Shown here piece by piece: positions 45,352 through 52,236 of a DNA stretch of 64,000 bases; position 1 is the stretch's first letter; the number at the start of each line of letters is the position of its first letter. The notes beneath the pieces were generated by a model that was not told where the DNA came from, did no database searches, and saw only the letters and a list, made by a program, of their open reading frames with translations. Source of the DNA: Euryarchaeota archaeon Ods02. Lineage in GTDB: Archaea; Halobacteriota; Halobacteria; Halobacteriales; Halorutilaceae. Position numbers and translations under genes: made by a program. The stretch lies in NCBI GenBank assembly GCA_028751075.1, contig JAQZDA010000009.1, positions 1 to 64,000 of the forward strand, written 5' to 3'.

Positions 45352-45942
45352 ATGGAGTTCACCGATGAAGGCGTCGTGATAGACAAGCCAGCGAACACAA
45401 TGGACGAGATGGTGCTGGACGTCGTCGGGGTTCTGCAGAATCACGGGGTCAAGTACGCGGTCGTCAGCGGCTACGTAGCGGTTCTGTTCGGGAGAGCGAG
45501 GTCCACGGAGGACATAGACGTGATAACCGAGAGGTTCACCAGGGAGACGGCCTCTGCCATAGCCTGCAACCTCGAGAAGAGGGGTTACTGGGGTCCCGCG
45601 ATGCCGCTGGACGATATATACGAGACCCTGTCGGACGACCTCCCGATACGTGTAGCCAGAGAAGGAGACGTAGTCCCGAACGTCGAGATGAAGTTCGCCT
45701 CCGATCGAATCGACCGATGGTCCCTGAAGGAGACGGTGGAGGTCAAGCTCAGGGAGGGGGAGATACAGGTGGGTTCGCTGGAGCTGCAGATAGCCTACAA
45801 GCTGGCGATGGGTGCGCGGAAGGACCACGAGGACGCGTTACACCTCTACAGCGTGACCGAGGGAAATCTTAATATCCACGAACTCGAAAGGTACGTCAGG
45901 GAACTCGGAGTCGAGGAGGAGTATGACGAACTCAGATCTTGA
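45352..45942 (+). CDS. Nucleotidyltransferase-fold protein (AbiEii/DUF6036-like)
   Basis: A 196-residue protein. YAVVSGYVAVLFGRARSTED near residue 36 and the following DIDVI match the helix-turn and DxD of minimal nucleotidyltransferases, with a second acidic strand VEMKFASDRID near 115. Later, LELQIAYKLAMGARKDHEDA supplies the Lys and Asp common in AbiEii/DUF6036 toxins and antitoxins. It is followed, with a 20-base overlap, by a 62-residue gene, the classical order of a two-gene toxin-antitoxin operon. A TATA-like ctttatc at 45320-45326 lies about 30 bases before the ATG. Confidence 0.7.
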   Translation: MEFTDEGVVIDKPANTMDEMVLDVVGVLQNHGVKYAVVSGYVAVLFGRARSTEDIDVITERFTRETASAIACNLEKRGYWGPAMPLDDIYETLSDDLPIRVAREGDVVPNVEMKFASDRIDRWSLKETVEVKLREGEIQVGSLELQIAYKLAMGARKDHEDALHLYSVTEGNLNIHELERYVRELGVEEEYDELRS

Positions 45943-46111
45943 CAGCAAGCTGGAGACCAACCGCCGAGAGCGGATTAAGCAGGTGAAGCGATGGGCTGAG
46001 TACGTCCGCGACAACCCCGACGAGGACTGGGGGAGACAGGTCAACGAGGTAGTCGACAGCCAGATACAGAGCGCACGCCACTTCCACGCGGAAGACTCCT
46101 CCGACGAGTAG
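45923..46111 (+). CDS. Small partner of the nucleotidyltransferase
   Basis: A 62-residue charged helical protein (KLETNRRERIKQVKRWAEYV, then ending in an acidic tail). Its start overlaps the end of the nucleotidyltransferase gene by 20 bases in another frame, implying coupled translation. I recognise no family. The overlap and size point to the second component of a toxin-antitoxin or defence pair. Confidence 0.6.
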   Translation: MTNSDLDSKLETNRRERIKQVKRWAEYVRDNPDEDWGRQVNEVVDSQIQSARHFHAEDSSDE

Positions 46112-46114
46112 CCT

Positions 46115-46129
46115 CCGACGGTACGTCGG
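46115..46129 (+). terminator. Hairpin after the nucleotidyltransferase pair
   Basis: CCGACG-GTA-CGTCGG is a perfect six-base stem with a three-base loop four bases after the stop codon, followed by an A/T-rich stretch. It may end the two-gene transcript. Confidence 0.4.
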
Positions 46130-46167
46130 CCGAAGCGAATTTACCGTTCTCCCGCGAAACACCGGAT

Positions 46168-46229
46168 GCCGATGACGAAGCACTCCATCCGACGCGAGAG
46201 CGGATGACGAACCCTATGAGTGCCGAGGC
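46168..46229 (+). repeat. 62-bp direct repeat, copy 1
   Basis: Matches 48518-48579 at 61 of 62 positions (T at 46188 against G at 48538). It contains ATGACGAAGCACTCC and, 21 bases later, ATGACGAACCC. It lies left of the beta-helix gene; copy 2 lies right of it. Confidence 0.9.
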
Positions 46230-46443
46230 CAGCCTCCATACCTCTCTTAGAAAGCAGCACAGTCTTCCGCCAGCTACTGTGTGACAGCTACGGTCGGCTT
46301 GGATGCAGTCAGATGCATCCGCCGAAGTCCATCTCTACGTTAACCCCGTTCAGAACGCCGAAGACCTGTCCTGGTGAACCTTGCACCATCCGTTCCACGT
46401 CCACTCCATGGTTCCACCGATGCAAGTGGTTACCGGGTTTCGC

Positions 46444-48354
46444 TCAGTCTTCTATCTCGCAGTCTCCTTCTGCGTTGTCGTGGAAGTCGTTGATATCGCA
46501 TACGTCCTCGTTAGTCTCGGAGCTCCCGTGCACCCAGACACCCCACTCTCCGCTGTGACGGAACGTTGAGTTAGCCACCGAGACGAACGCCTCTCGGCGC
46601 GACCTGCCCACGTGCAGGTTTCCGTTGCGTTCGCCTCCACCGTACTCTACGACGACGTTCCCGATCGAGTTGTTCCGGCTATAACTGTCGCTGACGTAGA
46701 TGCCATCCCACCAGCCGGGCTGATGCTGGGTTCCCGTGAAGAGTATCGGGTCGTCCGCCGTCCCTTCGAGCTGGAAGATGCTTCCGGAGTCGAACTCCAT
46801 CCCGGCTCCTTCACGGAACAGTATCTCCGCACCGGGTTCGATAACGACCTCGTTGTCCGAGAACTCGACTGTTCCATCGATACGATAGGGGACGTTGATA
46901 CCGTCCCAGCTAGCGTCTTTCTCGACAGACCGACCCGCCACGTCGACAACGTCCTCCTCGTTGCCGGTGTAGTCCGACGTGTCGTCGAGGAAGTGCGCAG
47001 TTCTAGCCGAGACGGACGCCGCACCGCTCTCGTTTCCGGTGTAAACGTTTCCGGCTGAATCGGGTAGTTCCGAACCCCGATGCACGAACAGGCCGTAGCT
47101 GTCGCTGTGGCGGACCGTGCAGTTGGTGAGTCGTAACGACGCATCCCGCCTGCTTCGTCCTACGGTGACAGCCGCCTCGTTGTCACCGCCGCCGAACTCG
47201 ACCAGTGCCTTGGAGAGATGGTTGTTGGCGCTCGCGGAGTCCTCGACGTATATTCCGTTCCACCAACCCGGTGTGTTGTCCGTTGCGGAAAATACGATAG
47301 GTCGTTCGTCCGTTCCCTCAGCGACTATACTGCTTCCGCTGTCGAACTCGAAGTCGGCGTCGTCGTGGAACAGAAACAGAGTTCCGGCTCCGATTTCGAG
47401 TTCCCCGTCGGAGTACTCGGTGCTGCCTTCCATCCGATAGGCGACGTTGAGTGCGTCCCAGGTAGCGTCACCGCTGACACTCCTGCCGCTGATACGGACG
47501 TGGTCTTCGCCGTTGCCGAGATAGTCCGAACCTCCGTCAAGGTAGTGGGTGTTTCGTACGCTCGTCCAGACTGGTCCGGAGTCGTTGCCGACGTAGTTGT
47601 TGGTCTCCGAATCCGGGAACGAGGAGCCTCTATGGACGAACAGCCCGTATCCGTCGCTGTGTCGAAGCGTGCAGTTCGTGACCGTCACGCGAGCTTCACG
47701 TCGACTTCTCCCGACGTGAACGTTCGCTTCGTGGCCGCCTCCGCCGTACTCGACGACGGCGTAGTTGAGGACGTTGTTCAGGCTGTCGGAGTCTTCGATG
47801 TAAAGGCCGTCCCACCAGCCAGGGGATTCCTGTGTTCCCGTCAGCAGTATGGGGTCGTCGGCGGTTCCGTCAGCGATGATCTCTCCGCCCGAGTCGATCT
47901 CCATCTCCGTACCGTCCTGGAACTCAACTATAGTACCTGGGTCTATCGTGAGCGAGTCGGTGACGGTAACGTCTGTCGTGACGACGTGCACGACGTCGTT
48001 CGAGAGAGTTGTGGCTTCGTCTATATCGTCGTTTAGTTCGACCTCTTCGTCGGGTCTCTCGAACTCGTAGCCTTCGTCGACGGCGCCCGCGTTCTCGACC
48101 TCAATGACGTCGGCGGGGTCGTAGTCGAAGGCGGCTGGAGGAGCTCCGGCATCTTCGGAGGTCTCACCTCTACCCGGTCCTTCACCGTCTCCGTCGTGTA
48201 GGCAGCCGGTCAGAGAGCTGGCGCCAGCTGCTCCGATAACAGCGAGCGTCTGCCTTCGGTTCAGCTTCCAGTCGTAGCCGGAAGAGGAGACGCCAGAGCC
48301 CTCGTTCTCACTTACATCCACTCTTTCTCCGTCTTCGTCGACGTGTGATGACAT
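46444..48354 (-). CDS. Tat lipoprotein with three-fold right-handed beta-helix
   Basis: A 636-residue predicted surface lipoprotein. NRRQTLAVIGAAGASSLTGC near residues 31-50 is a twin-arginine signal with a lipobox Cys. The mature part contains three repeats of about 170 residues, each with ILxTGTQxxPGWWDGIYVxD, then a NNxxxxAVVEYGGG block, a VGRSRREAxVxVxN block and RHSxxYGLFVHRGS (third: GVWVHGSS). The short PbH1-like turns suggest a beta-helix that binds or cleaves polysaccharide. It sits alone between two 62-bp direct repeats. Start ATG 48354; a further ATG lies seven codons upstream. Confidence 0.8.
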   Translation of the reverse strand: MSSHVDEDGERVDVSENEGSGVSSSGYDWKLNRRQTLAVIGAAGASSLTGCLHDGDGEGPGRGETSEDAGAPPAAFDYDPADVIEVENAGAVDEGYEFERPDEEVELNDDIDEATTLSNDVVHVVTTDVTVTDSLTIDPGTIVEFQDGTEMEIDSGGEIIADGTADDPILLTGTQESPGWWDGLYIEDSDSLNNVLNYAVVEYGGGGHEANVHVGRSRREARVTVTNCTLRHSDGYGLFVHRGSSFPDSETNNYVGNDSGPVWTSVRNTHYLDGGSDYLGNGEDHVRISGRSVSGDATWDALNVAYRMEGSTEYSDGELEIGAGTLFLFHDDADFEFDSGSSIVAEGTDERPIVFSATDNTPGWWNGIYVEDSASANNHLSKALVEFGGGDNEAAVTVGRSRRDASLRLTNCTVRHSDSYGLFVHRGSELPDSAGNVYTGNESGAASVSARTAHFLDDTSDYTGNEEDVVDVAGRSVEKDASWDGINVPYRIDGTVEFSDNEVVIEPGAEILFREGAGMEFDSGSIFQLEGTADDPILFTGTQHQPGWWDGIYVSDSYSRNNSIGNVVVEYGGGERNGNLHVGRSRREAFVSVANSTFRHSGEWGVWVHGSSETNEDVCDINDFHDNAEGDCEIED

Positions 48355-48667
48355 GGAGTACCAGATACCGCCCAATCACTTAATTACTTGCATGGGCCTG
48401 GGTCGGTCGGACCGTGGGCTCTCATTGCAGCCGTCCTGGCTCCTGGTAGCCGGCTGCGATGTACCTGACGCTCTGGAAACTCGAAGCGGATCTACAGCCG
48501 GCATTCGAAGAAAGTAAGCCGATGACGAAGCACTCCAGCCGACGCGAGAGCGGATGACGAACCCTATGAGTGCCGAGGCATCACCAGGGTTCCTTCCGCT
48601 GGAGCTAAACCTTTCCACCCCTTCAGGAACCTCGAACACAGTGCTACCAACAGCCCCTGGATCCGTG
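48355..48667. other. Intergenic region before DUF2804 with repeat copy 2
   Basis: This 313-base gap holds the promoter of the beta-helix gene (reverse tttaattact-like A/T block near 48380), repeat copy 2 (48518-48579), and a TATA-like gctaaacctttcc near 48603-48615 for DUF2804. A 15-base match (GATGTACCTGACGCT at 48458-48472) also occurs at the end of the GIDE gene (45208-45222). Confidence 0.4.
48518..48579 (+). repeat. 62-bp direct repeat, copy 2
   Basis: Second copy of the repeat at 46168-46229, separated from it by exactly 2350 bases start to start. It directly precedes the DUF2804 gene and contains the upstream ATGs (48522, 48554) that could extend that gene. Confidence 0.9.
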
Positions 48668-49621
48668 ATGCAGGAAGGTGAACCCCGGTACGGAACTTAC
48701 CGCGGCCGCATACCTGACACCGATCTCGCACTCAGGGAACGTGGCGTCAGCCGCGTCTGCGGTTGCGTCAGCGAGAAAAGCTGGCAGTGGTTCGCCGCCT
48801 TCGACGAAGACGTCGCCGTCGGTGGCGCGGTCGTCGACGCAGGCTTTTTCGCCACCGCGTTCCTCTGGGTGTTCGACCGCCGCCGCGGGGAATTGGTCTT
48901 CGACGACTCCGCCGTCGTACCTCCGCAGCTGGTGTCGGTCTCCTCGAAGCCGACGGACGGAGAGGTCGCGGCATCCAGGCTGCCGCGTCGCCGCCTGACG
49001 ATGAATCGAACGGACGACGTCCTCTTCGTCGAAGCGGCGTTCGCCGGCTGCACCGTGTCGCTGGAGTTCACCGTGACCGACGAAGCCGCCGTCACCGCGG
49101 TGGCGTCGGTCGCCGGCCGCGAGGGCGGGGTCAACGTCACCGAGAAGGAAGCAGGATGCCGTGTTTCCGGCTCGGTCGACGTCACCGGCGGTCTCTTCGG
49201 CGGTGGAGACAGCTACAGCGTCGACGGCGAGGGCTTCCTCGACTACAGCCACGGGTTACACGGTCGCGAGACGAGCTGGCGGTGGGCGTTCGCGGGCCTC
49301 GAGACCGAGGACGGAGACTCTGCGGCTTTCAACCTCGTCGAGGGCTGGAACGACGGCTTGGAGAACCTCGTCTGGCTGGACGGCGAAATCCGAACGGTCG
49401 AGGCCGCGGAGCTGGACTGCAGCGACAGGCTCTGGCGGGTTACCACCGACTGCGGCACCGTCGACGCCGCGCTCGACGTCGAAGGCGTCCGCAGGCACTC
49501 GGTGGACATCGGCGTCGTATCGTCGAAGTACACGCAGCCGCTGGGGCAGTGGCACGGCGAGGTAGCTGGCCACGAGGTAGAGGGTGTCGGGGTGGCGGAG
49601 ATCCATCGGACGTGTTGGTAG
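48668..49621 (+). CDS. DUF2804-family protein
   Basis: A 317-residue protein. RYGTYRGRIPDTDLALRERG at the N-terminus and the following KSWQWFAAFDEDVAVGGAVV, with the later GFLDYSHGLHGRETSWRWAF (near residue 200) and AAFNLVEGWNDGLENLVWLD, match DUF2804, a beta-rich family of unknown function seen in many bacteria and archaea. I start it at ATG 48668, where family similarity begins; an upstream ATG at 48554 lies inside the duplicated 62-bp repeat. Confidence 0.85.
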   Translation: MQEGEPRYGTYRGRIPDTDLALRERGVSRVCGCVSEKSWQWFAAFDEDVAVGGAVVDAGFFATAFLWVFDRRRGELVFDDSAVVPPQLVSVSSKPTDGEVAASRLPRRRLTMNRTDDVLFVEAAFAGCTVSLEFTVTDEAAVTAVASVAGREGGVNVTEKEAGCRVSGSVDVTGGLFGGGDSYSVDGEGFLDYSHGLHGRETSWRWAFAGLETEDGDSAAFNLVEGWNDGLENLVWLDGEIRTVEAAELDCSDRLWRVTTDCGTVDAALDVEGVRRHSVDIGVVSSKYTQPLGQWHGEVAGHEVEGVGVAEIHRTCW

Positions 49622-49653
49622 GTACACCTCGATGGCAACTGTCGAAACGGGGT

Positions 49654-49665
49654 GGGGGGGGGGGG
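49654..49665 (+). repeat. G12 homopolymer
   Basis: A run of 12 G bases between DUF2804 and uspA, far longer than other homopolymers here. It could vary in length by slippage or be mis-sized in assembly; it lies outside any coding region. Confidence 0.8.
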
Positions 49666-49729
49666 TATGGGACACTGGAGCCCCCGTGGAGCCCCCTGTT
49701 AATTTACGGTGTCGGAAGCTAACTGGGAT

Positions 49730-50158
49730 ATGAAGCCATCTCACGTCCTAGTGGGCTTCGACGGCTCCCCTCTCGCCGAGAGGGCTCTGAAGCACGCCGT
49801 CGACGTCTACAGCTGCAGGGTTACGGTGTTGAACGTCGTGTTGCCGGTGGACGCGTCTATGAGCGAGAGCGGCGTCATCGACGAAGAAGAACGACGTGTC
49901 AGGGACGCGAGGGAGCGGGTGGAGTCTGTCGTCGGGGGAGCTGTACCGGCGGAGGAGGAAGACGTAGAGATAGAGGTAGCGGTCGAGCACGGAGATCCCG
50001 CGGGAGCGATACTCGGTTACCTGGAGGAGCACGATGTCGACCACGTGGTGATGGGTGGTCACGGCGGCGAAAGAGGGCAGCTGACGAAAAGGTTGCTCGG
50101 CGCCACCTCGATGGTGGTCGTGGGTGAGGCTCCCGTATCAGTCACCGTGGTGAGATGA
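49730..50158 (+). CDS. Universal stress protein (UspA family)
   Basis: A 142-residue UspA-fold protein. It begins with HVLVGFDGSPLAERALKHAV, then VTVLNVVLPVD, and ends with the ATP-binding signature VVMGGHGGERGQLTKRLLGA TSMVVV (G2xG9xGS/T type; the final position is T-S). Such proteins bind ATP and are induced by stress or starvation. It converges with the phosphate permease gene, a common haloarchaeal partnership. ATG 49730 is chosen over an upstream GTG at 49709. Confidence 0.9.
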   Translation: MKPSHVLVGFDGSPLAERALKHAVDVYSCRVTVLNVVLPVDASMSESGVIDEEERRVRDARERVESVVGGAVPAEEEDVEIEVAVEHGDPAGAILGYLEEHDVDHVVMGGHGGERGQLTKRLLGATSMVVVGEAPVSVTVVR

Positions 50159-50197
50159 CGTCGCCGCCACCATCAACTGCTATCGGATGACGGGCAT

Positions 50198-51400
50198 CTA
50201 GCTGATCCCGAGTAAGCTGGACAGCGCTCTGTAGAGGCCGAAGCCGATGGCTATCGACGTCGCGAGGGTCGTAAGCCAGAAAGCGATGGTGACCGCTATC
50301 TTCCTGCGGCTGACGCCGGCGGCGCCTGCCGCTAACCCTCCGCCGATGACGCCGCTGAGTATGATGTTGTTGAACGAGATGGGGATGCCGAGCGCGATAG
50401 CGACCTGCGCGATTATGAAGCCCGGCACGAGGGCGGCGATGGAGCGGCGGACGCCGAGACGGGCGTACTCCCTCGACGTTGCCTGAAGCAGTCTCGGCGC
50501 CCCCATCCAGGCGCCCGCGAGTATGCCGCCGGCGCCGACCCCGAGCAATGCTATCGCAGGTAGTCCGAGTTCGACGCCGTAGAGGTTCTCGAGCGGCCCC
50601 GTCGCCAGTCCGACCTGACTTCCGCCGCTGGAGAACGCGACCACGCTGCCGAGCACCACGAGGAAGGTTCTGATGCCGGAGTCGACGCTGTCCCGCATCC
50701 TGTAACGGACGAAGCTGAAGCCCAGGGCGGCGAAGGCCGCCGTGGCGAGTACGCTGCCTGCGTCGACGACCCATAGTTCGGGGCCGCTGACCAACTGGCC
50801 GAGGGCTTCTGCGACGGAGCCCTGCGGACGGTCGGGGTGCGGGAGGACGCCGAGGCGGATGTGTGCGAGGATGGCTCCCGTGACGCCGGCGAGAGCGGGG
50901 ATGGCGACGCGGTCGCTGACGTCGTCGCGCCTGAGTATCCTCGCCGTCGTGTACGCGAGGCCGCCGGAGACCGGGGGTACGAGGATCCAGAAGGAGCCGA
51001 TGCGTTGGTAGGTGTCGAACGCGGGGTCGCCGCCCAGCGACAGCCCGACGCCGACCATCGCACCCGTGGTGGCGAACGCCGCGGGGACGGGGTATCCGGT
51101 GTTGACTCCGACGTACATGAAGCTGGCGGCGACGAGCAGGCCGCAGGACGCCGCAAGGGGTGTGATGGAGACGCCGTCGATGAGGTCGGCGCCCACTGTC
51201 TCGCTGATGGCGCCGCCCTGTGTGAGCGCGCCGGCGGCGGCGAAGACACCGATCAAGAGAGCAGCGCGCATCGTCGGGATGGCGTTCGCTCCGATGGCGG
51301 GCGCGAACGGAGGGGAGTTCGAGTTCGCGCCGAGCGACCAAGCCATGAAGACACAGGTAACGGTGGCGAACGAGACGAGGATCCAGAAGGAAGCAGACAG
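50198..51400 (-). CDS. Inorganic phosphate transporter (PiT family), CTG start
   Basis: A 400-residue low-affinity phosphate permease with about ten membrane helices. WSLGANSNSPPFAPAIGANA near residue 20 carries the PiT GANDxxNxxxPAVG-like motif, and a second copy SFNNIILSGVIGGGLAAGAA lies near 362. Homologues have a first helix before the motif; here the ATG at 51346 would remove it. The frame stays open 18 more codons to CTG 51400, preceded at six bases by a perfect Shine-Dalgarno GGAGGTGA (51414-51407), and encodes a hydrophobic helix. A stop sits just upstream, so CTG is the only plausible start that restores it. Convergent with uspA. Confidence 0.87.
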   Translation of the reverse strand: MSASFWILVSFATVTCVFMAWSLGANSNSPPFAPAIGANAIPTMRAALLIGVFAAAGALTQGGAISETVGADLIDGVSITPLAASCGLLVAASFMYVGVNTGYPVPAAFATTGAMVGVGLSLGGDPAFDTYQRIGSFWILVPPVSGGLAYTTARILRRDDVSDRVAIPALAGVTGAILAHIRLGVLPHPDRPQGSVAEALGQLVSGPELWVVDAGSVLATAAFAALGFSFVRYRMRDSVDSGIRTFLVVLGSVVAFSSGGSQVGLATGPLENLYGVELGLPAIALLGVGAGGILAGAWMGAPRLLQATSREYARLGVRRSIAALVPGFIIAQVAIALGIPISFNNIILSGVIGGGLAAGAAGVSRRKIAVTIAFWLTTLATSIAIGFGLYRALSSLLGIS

Positions 51401-51542
51401 GTTACTTCACCTCCTCGACATCGGGAACCTGCGAGAGGAGTCGGCGGATTTCAACCACTGCTTAACCCGTCTTCGACGTGCGGTACCAAAAACATAGGGT
51501 GGATCGAGCTTCAGAGCCCCAGGGTCTGAGAGACCTCCGATG

Positions 51543-52139
51543 CTACCGTCCGAAAAGGTCGAGGAATCCGTCTTCCTCTTCATCTCCGTCTTCTCCATCC
51601 CCTCCATCTTCGTCGGCCTCTTCCACCTCCTCATCTTGTTCCACTTCTTCGGCTTCCTCTGCATCGTCGTCTTCCTCCTCATCGTCCTCCTCCGGGACGT
51701 TCTCGGAAAGCCGGTCGTCGTTGACTACGACGAGCCAGTAGTCCCCGGCCCCTAGCTCCAAGGTCTCGTGCATCTCGGAGACGTCACTCCATATCCCGCC
51801 TTCGACCCCCTGGAACTCCTCGCCTTCACGGAACGCCTCCATCTCGCCGTCCTCCACGAGGTAAACCTGCAGGTCAGGTCCTTCGGTTACATCTAATTCG
51901 ATGTCTACCTCGTGCTCCCACTCGAGCTCCAGCTCCCAGCTATGGTACTCGCCGCCCTCGACGACCACCGACTCCTCTACGAGCGTTCCTTCGTCGACGT
52001 CGTCTCTTGCGACAACGGTTACGTCTACTGAGGCGGGTCCACGGCCGATGCAGCCGGTGACACCGACCGCCGACGCCGCCATCGCCGCAGAGAGGAAGCT
52101 ACGTCGAGAAGTGGGGGGGAAGTTGGGGTCTGATTTCAT
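51543..52139 (-). CDS. Tat lipoprotein with acidic C-terminus
   Basis: A 198-residue exported protein. SRRSFLSAAMAASAVGVTGC near residues 11-30 is a Tat signal with lipobox Cys. The mature part (about 40-140) is beta-rich (VVARDDVDEGTLVEESVVVE, ending in LGAGDYWLVVVNDD), like a pre-peptidase C-terminal or carbohydrate-binding fold. The last 60 residues are almost all Asp and Glu. The target is unknown. It is upstream of nothing on its strand and downstream of the large acidic gene at 52237. Confidence 0.7.
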   Translation of the reverse strand: MKSDPNFPPTSRRSFLSAAMAASAVGVTGCIGRGPASVDVTVVARDDVDEGTLVEESVVVEGGEYHSWELELEWEHEVDIELDVTEGPDLQVYLVEDGEMEAFREGEEFQGVEGGIWSDVSEMHETLELGAGDYWLVVVNDDRLSENVPEEDDEEEDDDAEEAEEVEQDEEVEEADEDGGDGEDGDEEEDGFLDLFGR

Positions 52140-52236
52140 ACAGGAGGTAGCGTCAGCGTGGACTAACGTCTTTTGGTGTGGAGTAGCAGGAGGCAGCGTA
52201 TGGTATAGCAGAGACCCTCAAAAATACTGGTTCGGT

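Larger units (their letters stand above)
46112..46443. other. Non-coding stretch with repeat copy 1 and an ORF remnant
   Basis: This 332-base gap holds a hairpin, a TATA-like gaatttaccg at 46137-46146, and copy 1 of the 62-bp repeat (46168-46229), which would start the same short ORFs as copy 2. On the minus strand a 44-codon frame (46309-46443) continues in phase directly after the beta-helix gene's TGA, with protein-like content (VERMVQGSPGQVFGVLNGVN), perhaps a lost C-terminus. Confidence 0.45.

Noticed and set aside
45208-48472. 15-bp match GATGTACCTGACGCT between the end of the GIDE gene and 48458-48472
   Set aside because: In 64 kb of GC-rich DNA a 15-base match is expected by chance; flanking bases are only weakly similar. 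It could mark the old junction but is not strong enough to report as a repeat.
48763-49722. A 319-residue plus-strand frame across DUF2804
   Set aside because: Almost wholly Arg and Gly; a shifted reading of the DUF2804 gene.
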